Notes: generated by a model not told the origin, from the letters alone. Counted from the first letter of the stretch, positions 9,782-18,191 are shown. The stretch is DNA of 58,115 nt from an uncultured Candidatus Saccharibacteria bacterium (GCA_946804195.1 CAMPEU010000019.1:1-58115); one strand, 5' to 3'. Made by a program: numbers and translations.

Positions 9782-10279
9782 ATGGCAACAAAAATCAGTA
9801 CAAAAAACAAGAAACTATTTATATTTCAGCTACTTGCTGTCGGAGGATCAGCTGCATTTTTTGGCGTGATGCTCACTATTGGGCTCGGACTGGGTAAATA
9901 CTGGCTAGACTTAGAACCTTTAGTGTTCGCGCAGTGGTTTAAAGATTACTACTCATTACTACTGCCTTGGGCTATGTTGGTGCTATCACCTGCTTTGATA
10001 GGGGTCATCGGTGCATTAGTAATGAGAAAAAGTCACCGTGTCGAATACAAGTGGTGGAAGATTGCTTTAATCAGCTTGTCTGTTGCGTTTTTGATTACCC
10101 TCGTCTATCACCTACCGGCTAACGTTCGTATTTGGTCACTGGAACAGTCCTCAACTGAAGTAGCTACAGAGTTGAACAGTTGGTTAATCATGCATGTTCT
10201 CAGAGTAGTAGCTAGCCTTGTGGCTGCATACGCTACCTTTAGGGCTATATTCGAAATGGCTATACGTACTAAAAAATAG
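9782..10279 (+). CDS. Four-helix membrane protein, DUF1772-like
   Basis: 165 residues with four hydrophobic segments (about 14-38, 60-84, 96-116 and 134-156). The LPANVRIW motif followed by W-x-x-x-H-x-x-R in the last helix resembles DUF1772/anthrone-oxygenase-like membrane proteins; this match is tentative. I chose the Met after AAGAAGAG at a suitable distance. An ATG 48 bases upstream (9734) is in frame but lacks a ribosome site. A terminator follows. Confidence 0.65.
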   Translation: MATKISTKNKKLFIFQLLAVGGSAAFFGVMLTIGLGLGKYWLDLEPLVFAQWFKDYYSLLLPWAMLVLSPALIGVIGALVMRKSHRVEYKWWKIALISLSVAFLITLVYHLPANVRIWSLEQSSTEVATELNSWLIMHVLRVVASLVAAYATFRAIFEMAIRTKK

Positions 10280-10301
10280 AGATTATTTAGATCTCGAAAT
10301 C

Positions 10302-10329
10302 AAAAAAGCGCCAATTCTGGCGTTTTTTT
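10302..10329 (+). terminator. Intrinsic terminator
   Basis: CGCCA-ATTC-TGGCG hairpin followed by seven T, about 25 bases after the membrane protein stop. Confidence 0.85.
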
Positions 10330-10425
10330 GATTAAAACCGGTCTTTGGCTAGTTCAATACTTCAACATGCTACTGAGAGACACGGGTATTATTCAAGTGT
10401 TAGAGCTGGCCGAGTGGGCTTATAC

Positions 10426-10452
10426 AAAAAAGACCCTGACGGGTCTTTTTTG
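10426..10452. terminator. Bidirectional intrinsic terminator
   Basis: GACCC-TGAC-GGGTC stem with A-runs on the left and T-runs on the right, so it can work on either strand. It is the likely end of the DUF2164 transcript on the minus strand. A second tetraloop hairpin, TGACCC-TTTC-GGGTCA, lies at 10480-10495 without a T-run. Confidence 0.75.
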
Positions 10453-10542
10453 CAATTCGAGTATTTCTCTCCTGGATGATGACCCTTTCGGGTCACCTTT
10501 GGTGTACTACTTGGCTGGGCTTGTAGGTCTAAAACTACCGCA

Positions 10543-10791
10543 TCAGACTTGGAGTAAATCAATCTCTGTCTGAATATCCGTCATTCGATCATCAACTAAT
10601 TTTCTAGCATCAAGAATCGCTTTATTATAAATCTCGGGTCCATAATTCTCTAATACAATATCAACTATATCTTGAGCAGCAATCAGGCCTACCGACTCTT
10701 CTTCGATTTCTTCGACTCTAGTGATAACTTCACTAATACACCTGTCTTGGACTTCTTTACTATTTGTAGTCCATTTCTTGATCATTCCCAT
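10543..10791 (-). CDS. DUF2164 family protein
   Basis: 82 residues. The pattern EES-VGLIAAQDIVD followed by GPEIYNKAI-x-DA and a C-terminal helix matches the DUF2164 consensus EELDEEIG...GPYIYNQAIEDA. The function of the family is unknown. The Met chosen lies 7 bases after a minus-strand TATAAT, giving a leaderless message; the longer frame would run through this promoter. Small, cytoplasmic and highly charged. Confidence 0.8.
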   Translation of the reverse strand: MGMIKKWTTNSKEVQDRCISEVITRVEEIEEESVGLIAAQDIVDIVLENYGPEIYNKAILDARKLVDDRMTDIQTEIDLLQV

Positions 10792-10900
10792 ACTTTTGAT
10801 TATAGCAAAAAATCTAGCAGCGTGAACGCTTACTGGATAGTTGCTCAAGTTCGTACTTGCCATAATGCTGGCCGGGGGTTCGAATCACTATCGCAAGTTA

Positions 10901-10930
10901 TGAAAAACGCCAGACCAAAAGGTCTGACGA
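10901..10930 (-). terminator. Terminator downstream of tRNA-Gln
   Basis: CAGACC-TTTT-GGTCTG hairpin followed by GCGTTTTT on the minus strand, just after the tRNA 3' end. Confidence 0.8.
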
Positions 10931-10936
10931 TTTTCA

Positions 10937-11011
10937 TGGCTGGGGTGGAGGGATTCGAACCCCCGAATGCCAGTACCAAAAACTGGTGCCTTACCACTTG
11001 GCCACACCCCA
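10937..11011 (-). tRNA. trnQ: tRNA-Gln(UUG), CCA encoded
   Basis: On the minus strand a full cloverleaf of 75 bases: acceptor TGGGGTG pairs with CACCCCA, the anticodon loop TTTTGGT sits on a CCAGT/ACTGG stem giving anticodon TTG, and the T loop is GTTCGAA. The discriminator G is followed by a genomically encoded CCA. A terminator follows directly. Confidence 0.97.
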
Positions 11012-11047
11012 TTGTGTGATTTTACCCTGTTATTATACCATGTTTAT

Positions 11048-11701
11048 CTATTCGTCGGAATTGGTCTTTTTGTCTTTTTCATGCAGGATGGTTGCAACAA
11101 TTTTTTCGCTAGTGTCGCGTTTGAACCTATCCATGAACGAATCGATGACGCTGTAACGTATCCCTACCTCACCCTGGCCATCAGAGATGACTCGTTTGAT
11201 ACGGCGCCTGAGTGTTTCGCGATAAATTTGGCTGGTTGCATGTCGCCTGTATAGATCGTAGTCTATATATTGTCCGCAATTTTCTTCTTCGAGTTCTTCG
11301 CCTCGTTGGATTAGTTCCGCGACAAACTGAACACGCTGTTCAGTGTCGGGGTATTCGTCAAAGTAAGCGTTGATACATGTTTTGCCTGATTCAATCATCG
11401 CGACATATCTGTTGTTCAAAAACTTCATGAAATCGACGTCTTCGTCGAACCATGAGGGATCAGCGAGTGCCATCGCTTCGCTAAAAGAATTTGAGGCCTT
11501 GTAGAATTCACTCAGAGTGGTCTTTATGATTGCCAGCTGGTCAAGCTTGTCCTCGGGCGCTGCGAATTCTAGCTCGTTTTCCCATTCTCGGATAGCGATA
11601 GCTGAAATAGAGGTATTCATCTCGGAAGAGATGACAATTCGGTTGAATTGCCTGTTGATAAAATCGTCGGAAAAACCTTCTCGAAACTCGTGCTCTGACA
11701 T
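11048..11701 (-). CDS. Hypothetical acidic cytoplasmic protein
   Basis: Not recognised. 217 residues, rich in Glu and Asp, with predicted helices, no membrane segment and no metal-binding cluster. The C-terminus is charged (Lys-Asp-Lys). A TATAAA lies about 13 bases before the ATG, so the leader is at most a few bases. It is the last of a leftward run with 11737-12528, each with its own promoter. Confidence 0.65.
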   Translation of the reverse strand: MSEHEFREGFSDDFINRQFNRIVISSEMNTSISAIAIREWENELEFAAPEDKLDQLAIIKTTLSEFYKASNSFSEAMALADPSWFDEDVDFMKFLNNRYVAMIESGKTCINAYFDEYPDTEQRVQFVAELIQRGEELEEENCGQYIDYDLYRRHATSQIYRETLRRRIKRVISDGQGEVGIRYSVIDSFMDRFKRDTSEKIVATILHEKDKKTNSDE

Positions 11702-11736
11702 ATTAAGATTATTTATATCACAATACTAACAAAAAA

Positions 11737-12528
11737 TCAATCTATTGTGTTGTGTTTAGATTCTTCGAACTCATCCGTGATCGCCAACATCGTTTCGGTC
11801 ACGATCATTAATCTGTCGGCATCGCCTACCTTTAGGTTGTTTTGCCTAGGACTATTGACTGCATTTTGCGCCTGGAAATGCTTTACCGCGAATGACTGAA
11901 TGTAATCAGGGTGATCCACAACGAGGTCGCGTATCGCGTCATGCTCAACTCCTCGCTGGCTTTGCACGAATTCATCGGTGATTTTTCTGGGTGATGTTAT
12001 GCCAAAATCGACAAATCTTGCTGGCACATCCTCGTTAATCTGTTCCGACTCACTGAGCAAGAATGATCCAACGGTTGCAGGAAACTGCTGATCGATAGCT
12101 GCGCTCAGTAGTTCATCGGCTTGTTTGGGGGCTGGAGCTGTCAAAACCGAAAGCCAACGCGAGATAACTTGTATAGGTGTTTTGGATAATGACGGCTGTT
12201 CCGAGTTTTTCTTTTTTACCTCTTCGTGGATCCCAAACTTTGTCAAAATTGAGTACTTATCACTAGTGCTTCTGTATCGGCCTAGATCGTTGAGCGCATA
12301 CACGCTAAGGTTTAGTCGGATTTCGGGTTTAGCTATTTCTTGCTCGATATGATACATGAATTGATTATCATCACTAAAAATGCTGGCAGAGCGTTTGCCG
12401 ATATTGACGCTTGCATTGTCTGCGCGGCTTTTCTCTTCCTGATGCAGGGCGATATCGGCAAGTGCCACGATACGATCAAGGGGCGCAATATTAGGACACA
12501 GACCTCTGTAGTACTCAGGTGAACTCAT
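11737..12528 (-). CDS. Hypothetical cytoplasmic protein
   Basis: Not recognised. 263 residues, soluble and mostly helical. The chosen Met is 6 bases after a minus-strand TATAAT; the Met five codons earlier overlaps that promoter. No domain motif stands out. Neighbours are also orphans. Confidence 0.65.
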   Translation of the reverse strand: MSSPEYYRGLCPNIAPLDRIVALADIALHQEEKSRADNASVNIGKRSASIFSDDNQFMYHIEQEIAKPEIRLNLSVYALNDLGRYRSTSDKYSILTKFGIHEEVKKKNSEQPSLSKTPIQVISRWLSVLTAPAPKQADELLSAAIDQQFPATVGSFLLSESEQINEDVPARFVDFGITSPRKITDEFVQSQRGVEHDAIRDLVVDHPDYIQSFAVKHFQAQNAVNSPRQNNLKVGDADRLMIVTETMLAITDEFEESKHNTID

Positions 12529-12572
12529 GCGAGTATTATACAACGTTTATTTGTATGCGCAAGGGTAGCTAT

Positions 12573-12875
12573 TTATTCGGTAACTTCGATACCATTCCAA
12601 AAGGCAACGTAATCCGAAAAGTCCTTGCCGACGCGTTCAGTTGAACCGTCCATAGGTGTGTGGTAATACCACGCGCCAAAGTCGTTCTTTTTGCCGTCAA
12701 CTGTGACGTCATAGTAATTTGATAAACCTTTCCAATGGCAAGTTGTTGTGTGGTCGCTGTCGCTGTAATATTCTCGTTTGATGCTGTCTGGTGGGAAGTA
12801 CCAGTTTCCTTCGATTCTGATGAGATCTTCTTTTGGGGCTTCTGCGATGACTGTGTTATTCCATATTGCTTTCAT
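12573..12875 (-). CDS. DUF427 domain protein
   Basis: 100 residues, the normal size for a single DUF427 domain. MKAIWN at the start, the GNWYFPPDSI strand, THTTCHWKG-type motif (here TTTCHWKGLSNYYDV) and the AWYYHTP block are characteristic. The biochemical role of the family is not established. The leaderless promoter TGC-TATACT ends 6 bases before the ATG. Confidence 0.92.
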   Translation of the reverse strand: MKAIWNNTVIAEAPKEDLIRIEGNWYFPPDSIKREYYSDSDHTTTCHWKGLSNYYDVTVDGKKNDFGAWYYHTPMDGSTERVGKDFSDYVAFWNGIEVTE

Positions 12876-12926
12876 ATATTTAGTATAGCATGTTAAATCG
12901 CACGCGTTGGTGCGAGCCGTACCCAC

Positions 12927-12955
12927 TTGACAGTAGTAAGACTTGGGTGTATAAT
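12927..12955 (+). promoter_or_regulatory. Perfect consensus sigma-70 promoter
   Basis: TTGACA (12927-12932), 17 bases, TATAAT (12950-12955). All twelve consensus bases match. It drives the 13014 gene with a leader of about 50 bases ending in AAGGAGGTG. Confidence 0.85.
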
Positions 12956-13013
12956 AGTAATTACACTGTAGTTTAACTGTGGGCTACACGACCCTTTCAA
13001 GGAGGTGAGCAAC

Positions 13014-13286
13014 ATGTCATTCAAATGTCGGTTACTTAACCAGCATGAGTGGAAGGTCACAAAAGACTTGTTCGTTGACGTCAAGACATGCATTTATTGC
13101 GGTCAGGTCAGCGTGAACAAGAAGCTTTTGCGCACCCAGACAGAGCTGTCCGAGCAACATGCGTGTAAACTCGATCATGAGCACAATCGCGTGTGTGAGG
13201 ATCGGACGTTTTGGGCAATTTGCAGGGGCCTTCAGCCCTTGTTTCAGGAAATTGAGATCCGCAGACGGACTTTTCACATTCCCTGA
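13014..13286 (+). CDS. Small Cys/His-containing protein, strongly expressed signals
   Basis: Not recognised. 90 residues with a CIYCGQ zinc-knuckle-like pair near residue 26 and further Cys/His residues (HACKLDHEHNRVC), so metal binding is possible. The ATG lies 6 bases after AAGGAGGTG, a near-perfect Shine-Dalgarno site; an in-frame GTG at 13005 overlaps it and is less likely. The consensus promoter upstream and the strong terminator downstream make this a single-gene unit built for high output, unlike its leaderless neighbours. Confidence 0.65.
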   Translation: MSFKCRLLNQHEWKVTKDLFVDVKTCIYCGQVSVNKKLLRTQTELSEQHACKLDHEHNRVCEDRTFWAICRGLQPLFQEIEIRRRTFHIP

Positions 13287-13328
13287 GCACGTGTCCTGTC
13301 GGGTTTTTAGCAGCCGACCCTTCACACA

Positions 13329-13361
13329 ACACCTATGCCATCCAGGCATAGGTGTTTTTTT
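13329..13361 (+). terminator. Strong intrinsic terminator
   Basis: An 11-base-pair stem, ACACCTATGCC with GGCATAGGTGT around a 5-base loop, followed by seven T. Confidence 0.9.
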
Positions 13362-13454
13362 GTCTATGTACGATGGATTAAAAATATGTTATAACATCTG
13401 AGGGTGTAGATAGCTCGGTGTGTCAACGACGACTAGCAACGAGGAGTGATGTAG

Positions 13455-13709
13455 ATGCAAGGTGCATCGGATAGACAGGCTTACCGATTGACGTATGACG
13501 ATGATACGGTCATTGCACCGTTGATGCGGAGTACGTACGAAGGGTATGTCCGCGAAGAGTGGTACGCACAGTCCAAGGTGTACGCGGAGTTTCGACACAG
13601 GATTCTTCCTGATCGTCGACTGCCCGATTTCGCCGAGACGATGCGAGCAACCGATGGGGTGTTCCCTATCGTTGTAATGCCCCTATGGGGCGCTTTTGGC
13701 TTCGACTAG
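13455..13709 (+). CDS. Small hypothetical protein
   Basis: Not recognised. 84 residues, Arg/Tyr/Asp-rich, no membrane segment until a mildly hydrophobic C-terminus (VFPIVVMPLWGAFGF). GAGGAG stands 8 bases before the ATG, and TGT-TATAAC near 13388-13396 is a possible promoter. Like its neighbour it is a single-gene unit closed by a terminator. Confidence 0.55.
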   Translation: MQGASDRQAYRLTYDDDTVIAPLMRSTYEGYVREEWYAQSKVYAEFRHRILPDRRLPDFAETMRATDGVFPIVVMPLWGAFGFD

Positions 13710-13749
13710 TGGTTTTATCCAGCACGAGTAACGAGGAGGCACCCATCAA

Positions 13750-13789
13750 GGCCGCGTGGCATTCAATGCACGCGGCCATTTCATTTTTC
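13750..13789 (+). terminator. Intrinsic terminator
   Basis: Stem GGCCGCGTG / CACGCGGCC around a 10-base loop, then a T-rich tail (ATTTCATTTTTC). The tail runs into the 3' end of the convergent gene. Confidence 0.8.
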
Positions 13790-14497
13790 TTCGTCTGTGA
13801 TTATGACATCTGGCGCTAATGCAACATCATTGATGAATAGCTTTTTGAATTTATTATTTTTTATCGCATCCATCAGTTCTTCTTTTTCGCCAGTAACCAT
13901 GCCGCTGAAACCGTGGATACCACTACTGTACCCTATCAATCGTGATGCTACACTCAGTATGTATGGCAATACAATACCTGCCTGCAAATATTCACGCTCT
14001 TGGTCACTTTGAATACACAGCATGTCTTCGGATAACGATTGTAAATGTGAGAGTTTTTCGTGTACGCGAGGATGGCTGTAAGCCATACAACGCCATGCGT
14101 ATTGCGCAAATTGTTGCGCCTGGTCGGATTTTTCTAATTGCATTTGAAATAGCTCATCACTAAAGTCGTCTGATATTGAGGGTAGGAATCTGGTTTCGTT
14201 AGAGAACGTGTTTGCAATCAGGTAGCCTGATGATGCAAATAAAAGATTTTCACCCATTTGCTGGTTCCATTCACGACATAAATCCAGTGCGGCTCGGTGT
14301 GTTTTACGCGATTTTTCTGAATAATCAGACGGCATCATACCACTAACACGAATGCGACCGATGAAGTGTCGTCTGTCTTGTTCTGCAATGTCATGTAGCC
14401 ATATGTCGGCTTTTTGGTGAGAGTGTTCCGAGGTAATATCGCCCATTGGAAACTGCTGAGTTGCCTGGGTAATGGGGATTTTTTCTGGATATTCCAT
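13781..14497 (-). CDS. Orphan protein, paralogue of 16230-17054
   Basis: Function unknown; 238 residues from the ATG, with a GTG six codons upstream as an alternative. The C-terminal half aligns with the 16230-17054 product: an AWR motif, then AGxxLxYxLSVxSRL, a GIxG segment, and a C-terminal strand ending in an acidic Glu/Lys tail. It is soluble and helical. The pair sit 2 kb apart on the same strand, so an old tandem duplication is likely. Confidence 0.65.
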   Translation of the reverse strand: MEYPEKIPITQATQQFPMGDITSEHSHQKADIWLHDIAEQDRRHFIGRIRVSGMMPSDYSEKSRKTHRAALDLCREWNQQMGENLLFASSGYLIANTFSNETRFLPSISDDFSDELFQMQLEKSDQAQQFAQYAWRCMAYSHPRVHEKLSHLQSLSEDMLCIQSDQEREYLQAGIVLPYILSVASRLIGYSSGIHGFSGMVTGEKEELMDAIKNNKFKKLFINDVALAPDVIITDEEK

Positions 14498-14542
14498 GTG
14501 TAGTAAAGGTAACACTGGGGATGGGCACAGTCAACAGATGCA

Positions 14543-14574
14543 ATAAATAAAATCGCCCATATTATTGTGGGCGA
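14543..14574 (-). terminator. Second terminator behind the SPFH-like gene
   Basis: CGCCCA/TGGGCG stem; on the minus strand it is followed by TTTTATTTATT. Confidence 0.6.
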
Positions 14575-14589
14575 AATAGATAAGTTCGG

Positions 14590-14633
14590 GTAAAGACCCG
14601 CCTCACCGACGCTATGCATCGATGGGGCGGGTC
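14590..14633 (-). terminator. Terminator of the SPFH-like gene
   Basis: GACCCGCC / GGCGGGTC stem with a long loop, followed on the minus strand by only a short TTTA. Confidence 0.6.
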
Positions 14634-14677
14634 GTGTGGATAATTGAGGTCGTATGACTGCTGTAGGTTCGAAGCCT

Positions 14678-15445
14678 CTAGCTGTCTTGCGGACCATCGG
14701 GGTTGTCGCGTTGATTACGACGGCGAATGCGGCGATTGCGTCTATGGCGCACGACCTTGAATGGCTCGACGAACAAAAAGTTCGTAAACTTGGCCAGTTC
14801 AAAGGCGATGCGACGAATCGACAGACCCATAACTTCGGGATCCGACAACGCATGCTCACGAATCAGCAGATCAGACCAGACAACACCATGTTCTTCCAAC
14901 TTGGCTTTCGTGCCTGGTTCGCAGGCGCTGAAAATTCGGTTGGAATGGATAGTGCCACCCCTCTGATTGACTGCCGCCTCTTCCAGGTAAGTGATGAGAC
15001 CGTCAGCGATTGCACCTCGAACGAATTCGCCGAGATCTTCGATCAACCACGGACAGGCCCTGTACGGATAGTCAAGCTCTTTGTTTACGTACCACTTTGC
15101 AGTGGCCGAAAGCTTCCATTTTTCCGTACGTCCATCTTCGCCTGGGCGCATGACTTCGATCACGATATCGTCTGTACGATTTCGGATGTGTACCTTTTCC
15201 GAGGTATACATGAACGCTGGACGAACGACAAGGCCGGGACTGAAGACTCGGACGAGTCCAGTCTTTTTGTCTTCGACCATGCCTCGCGGACGTGTCATGA
15301 CCATTCGTTCATAGTCACGTACCCAGTGCAAGGAACCTTTGCCGAAAGCGCCGAGTACGACGGTCAAGAGAACGTTGACAACACCCATGAAGGGATTGCC
15401 GTTCGCCAGTGGAACTGACGAAAAGAGTTCATTAAACCACTGCAT
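14678..15445 (-). CDS. SPFH/Band-7-like protein with basic C-terminal tail
   Basis: 255 residues starting at the Met 4-5 bases after GGGAGGTGG. A hydrophobic stretch (about 15-36) precedes a domain with strand-rich segments, and LLIREHALSDPEVMGLSIRR near 190-210 resembles the SPFH consensus in which a beta strand is followed by DP and an amphipathic helix. SPFH proteins scaffold membrane regions. The end is an Arg-rich tail (RHRRNRRIRRRNQR), unusual for the family and possibly binding nucleic acid or acidic lipid. The promoter is TTGAAT-17-TATACT with a leader of about 55 bases. Confidence 0.6.
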   Translation of the reverse strand: MQWFNELFSSVPLANGNPFMGVVNVLLTVVLGAFGKGSLHWVRDYERMVMTRPRGMVEDKKTGLVRVFSPGLVVRPAFMYTSEKVHIRNRTDDIVIEVMRPGEDGRTEKWKLSATAKWYVNKELDYPYRACPWLIEDLGEFVRGAIADGLITYLEEAAVNQRGGTIHSNRIFSACEPGTKAKLEEHGVVWSDLLIREHALSDPEVMGLSIRRIAFELAKFTNFLFVEPFKVVRHRRNRRIRRRNQRDNPDGPQDS

Positions 15446-15504
15446 GAGCCACCTCCCTTCAATGTACGATCTCTGACGACTCCACACGTGTCAGATTTGG
15501 GGGT

Positions 15505-15533
15505 AGTATACCATACAATAGATTTGCATTCAA
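15505..15533 (-). promoter_or_regulatory. Promoter of the SPFH-like gene
   Basis: Read on the minus strand: TTGAAT (15533-15528), 17 bases, TATACT (15510-15505). A leader with GGGAGGTGG follows. Confidence 0.75.
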
Positions 15534-15570
15534 CTCAACAAAGCACTACAACTATAGGTTTTTATCTGCC

Positions 15571-16227
15571 CTAGCTTTCTAGGAATTTTTTCGCAATATC
15601 AGGTTCCATGGGAACATTCATTGACTGTGCTACGTCGATGGCGCGCGAAATACTTTTTTTCTTTCGACCGATAGTCCTGCGACCGAGTTTTCTATGAAAA
15701 TCATTATTGAATTGGACTAATGTGTTAAATTCATTGTTAATTGTGGCAATTGATGACGGCCGTGTACCACTTTCATTATCGGGCATTGGCCATTGCACCT
15801 CGCTACGATAATGATAATCGAACTGCGAAAGTACCCCGAGTATCTCTAGCATGAGTGCTGGTGAGTATGATGCAAACTCCACGTCCGCATCGTTGACTAG
15901 CTGGATGCACTCGTTGCCTGAATGCCAGCGATATTTATTTGATACCCCCGTTGATTTATCGAGTCGCGTTAGTTCATAACTGACGATAGCTGCGGGTGCA
16001 TTGCCCGGTTTGCTTCTGCCCTTCTCGTAAACGGCATTTGTGGCTTCTAGTGAGCATTCTGTATTATTATCAAAGTCAGTCCAGCGAGCATAGCGCGGAT
16101 TTGCTTCACCGCCGATAGCAACATCAATGATATTGCCGCATTGTATGAGTAGCTTACCAAATGCACTTTTATGATTGTAGCCTCTGTACCTATCGGGGTC
16201 ATTGAGAGGAAAATCTTCACGCATCAT
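15571..16227 (-). CDS. Hypothetical protein, second gene of a two-gene operon
   Basis: Not recognised. 218 residues, soluble, with a Lys/Arg-rich patch (GRRTIGRKKKS) near residue 185. It begins 2 bases after the stop of 16230-17054, so the two are co-transcribed and probably act together. Start choice between the first two Met codons is open. Confidence 0.65.
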   Translation of the reverse strand: MMREDFPLNDPDRYRGYNHKSAFGKLLIQCGNIIDVAIGGEANPRYARWTDFDNNTECSLEATNAVYEKGRSKPGNAPAAIVSYELTRLDKSTGVSNKYRWHSGNECIQLVNDADVEFASYSPALMLEILGVLSQFDYHYRSEVQWPMPDNESGTRPSSIATINNEFNTLVQFNNDFHRKLGRRTIGRKKKSISRAIDVAQSMNVPMEPDIAKKFLES

Positions 16228-16229
16228 TA

Positions 16230-17054
16230 TTATTTTTCTGGATAATCGATGTTATCGATTGTTTCACCGTTGATAACAAATATTTCTGAATCTGTTTTTG
16301 GGTCAAAGTGTGATGCGCCTTTTTGAGGACGCTGGATGCCTGTCAATGAATCGAGAGGTTCGTATAATCGTGAATGTACGGATAGTGTGTATGCAAGCCC
16401 CATGCCGGCTCTAGATAGGCTTTTTTGTTCAGGAGTGTTCATTTTGAATCCACGAATGGCAATTGCGTTGAGGCGTCGAAATATACGGGCGACATTGCCG
16501 TGCTGTTCCATGCTTCGCCATGCCTGATCGCCGAAAAGTAGTGCACGATTGACACTCGATGAGGTTGGATCTAGATGGATAGCCGCCATCTCTTTCTTTT
16601 TCATACCAGGATGCTCTGCGAGGTGGTCTGTGTAGTCGATGAATGTCTCGGACATTTCCTCGAGGGTATCAGTAAAATCTGGATGGTTGAGTGGCAAGAT
16701 GCCGGTATGCGCAGCCAGGGCATGAGCAAGTTTGAATGAATAACTTGCGGCTATACGTACTCCCGGTGACTCAATGGTGTCTTTTTCCCATTTTTTTGTG
16801 AGTGCAACTGCGGATTCATAGGTTTTTATGGAAGTATCGGCTGGTTTTTTATTTTTCCAAGTACCATGGGCGTTATCGATAAATTGCGTGAGTGCACTTG
16901 ATACCTTGAAGGTATCCTTTGTTTTTTCGTAAGACGCGAGCCAGATTGAAGCTGAATTAAAAGATGGCGTAGCTCGAATATCACTCGCCGGAAAATGACC
17001 ACCTACTACGAGGTGTGGCAATTGGCGATCTGGGAGTTCTGGTTGTTTGCTCAT
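16230..17054 (-). CDS. Orphan protein, paralogue of 13781-14497
   Basis: Function unknown; 274 residues, soluble and helical. It shares with 13781-14497 the AWR motif, the AGxxLxYxLSVxSRL segment and the acidic C-terminal strand. It has an extra N-terminal region with HLVVGGHFPASDI. A minus-strand CATAAT five bases before the ATG points to a leaderless message. It is first in an operon with 15571-16227. Confidence 0.65.
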   Translation of the reverse strand: MSKQPELPDRQLPHLVVGGHFPASDIRATPSFNSASIWLASYEKTKDTFKVSSALTQFIDNAHGTWKNKKPADTSIKTYESAVALTKKWEKDTIESPGVRIAASYSFKLAHALAAHTGILPLNHPDFTDTLEEMSETFIDYTDHLAEHPGMKKKEMAAIHLDPTSSSVNRALLFGDQAWRSMEQHGNVARIFRRLNAIAIRGFKMNTPEQKSLSRAGMGLAYTLSVHSRLYEPLDSLTGIQRPQKGASHFDPKTDSEIFVINGETIDNIDYPEK

Positions 17055-17138
17055 GTTATATTATGTTGGATTGATAATATCATGACGCTTGAGGGGATAA
17101 AATACAAGCTTAACTGTGATTATAAATAAAAATAGTAA

Positions 17139-18191
17139 TTAGTTCTTTGCTATTTTTCGTAGAGCTACGACATACATACTTTCACTCCAGCCTAGTGGAG
17201 TGTTTTCGTTGTATTCGTCGCTGTTAGATAAATACAGTTCTGGAATACTACCGTCACGCGTAATGGTCTTTGTTGCTTTATCTAGGTATTCTTGGGCTTT
17301 CTCGTCATCGCCTATTTGTTTGTAGGCAATGGCTAGCCACGACAAACCAAAGCACCACTCGGCTTCTTCGCTGTACCCATCGTCGTTTTTATTATAGTAA
17401 CGATCGAATTTGTAACGCATAACACCGCGTTCTTTTTCTAGATGATACACCAAGTTTTCGATAATCATGTGTGCCATCTCGGGCTCTACGACATTATAAG
17501 GATAAATCAGTGATAATAGCGCCAAATCGGTGAATTTTGATTCGGATTCACGTGGTAAGAGATTGTGTAGAGCTTCGATTCCGCGATCTATAGCATCAAG
17601 GTCGATATCCATTGTTCCAACTTCGTGCCATTTTTGTAACCCAGCTACAACTGCACCGATCGAACTAGCGTGGACTTCTTCCTCTTCTTCCCACATACCA
17701 TTATCGGAATCATGCCAATATTCTACGTTACAGATATAGTGAATGAGCGTTTGGACAGTTCGACGATCCGTCTCATTTCTCAGCATGCTGTGGCCGTTTT
17801 GTTCGAACTCGGCTAGCTTGAATAGAACGGCGCCAATGGCATCATGTTGTTTATTGCCCCACGATTCCCAGAATTCTTCGAGCGTTTCGGGATTGTATCG
17901 AGCATGGATAAATTGCCAGGTTTCGAATGGTTTGCTTTCAACCGCCCAATTGATTTTATCGATATGTTTATCGAATATGTCTAGGAGGGCATGATAGTCT
18001 TTTTCGACAACTTCCCAATCACCTTCATATTCAAATGCTAGGGCCTCGTATACGTTATCTCGTATCCAAGCTTTGTCGTATCCGGTCGCTACTTCGTTGT
18101 GTGATGCGAGGAATAAACCCTTTGGAGTGAGTAGTTGGCGTAGGTTTTTTAGGTGGCGTTCTACGCGTTGGTCTAGGGTCGGCTCGGTCAT
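17139..18191 (-). CDS. GH15-like (glucoamylase/phosphorylase-kinase-type) alpha/alpha-barrel glycosidase
   Basis: 350 residues, close to the size of a lone GH15 catalytic barrel. Motifs in order: GYDKAWIRDNVYEALAF, NKQHDAIGAVL, a Trp-Glu-rich WEEEEEVHASSIGAVVAGL that may hold the catalytic acid, and GSIPELY...GWSESMYVVAL near the end. The family cuts alpha-glucans from the end, releasing glucose. No signal peptide is seen, so stored or imported glucan would be used in the cytoplasm. It overlaps the preceding gene by 4 bases. Substrate is inferred from family only. Confidence 0.82.
   Translation of the reverse strand: MTEPTLDQRVERHLKNLRQLLTPKGLFLASHNEVATGYDKAWIRDNVYEALAFEYEGDWEVVEKDYHALLDIFDKHIDKINWAVESKPFETWQFIHARYNPETLEEFWESWGNKQHDAIGAVLFKLAEFEQNGHSMLRNETDRRTVQTLIHYICNVEYWHDSDNGMWEEEEEVHASSIGAVVAGLQKWHEVGTMDIDLDAIDRGIEALHNLLPRESESKFTDLALLSLIYPYNVVEPEMAHMIIENLVYHLEKERGVMRYKFDRYYNKNDDGYSEEAEWCFGLSWLAIAYKQIGDDEKAQEYLDKATKTITRDGSIPELYLSNSDEYNENTPLGWSESMYVVALRKIAKN

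Noticed and set aside
10672-11019. 115-codon plus-strand frame
   Set aside because: Runs through the DUF2164 start, a terminator and tRNA-Gln.
14335-14859. 174-codon minus-strand frame
   Set aside because: It straddles the terminators and the ends of two better supported genes in another frame, and its sequence is Ser/Arg-rich and protein-unlike.
14654-15418. 254-codon plus-strand frame opposite the SPFH-like gene
   Set aside because: It lies wholly inside the minus-strand gene, which has a promoter, a strong Shine-Dalgarno site, a terminator and domain-like sequence; this frame has none of them.
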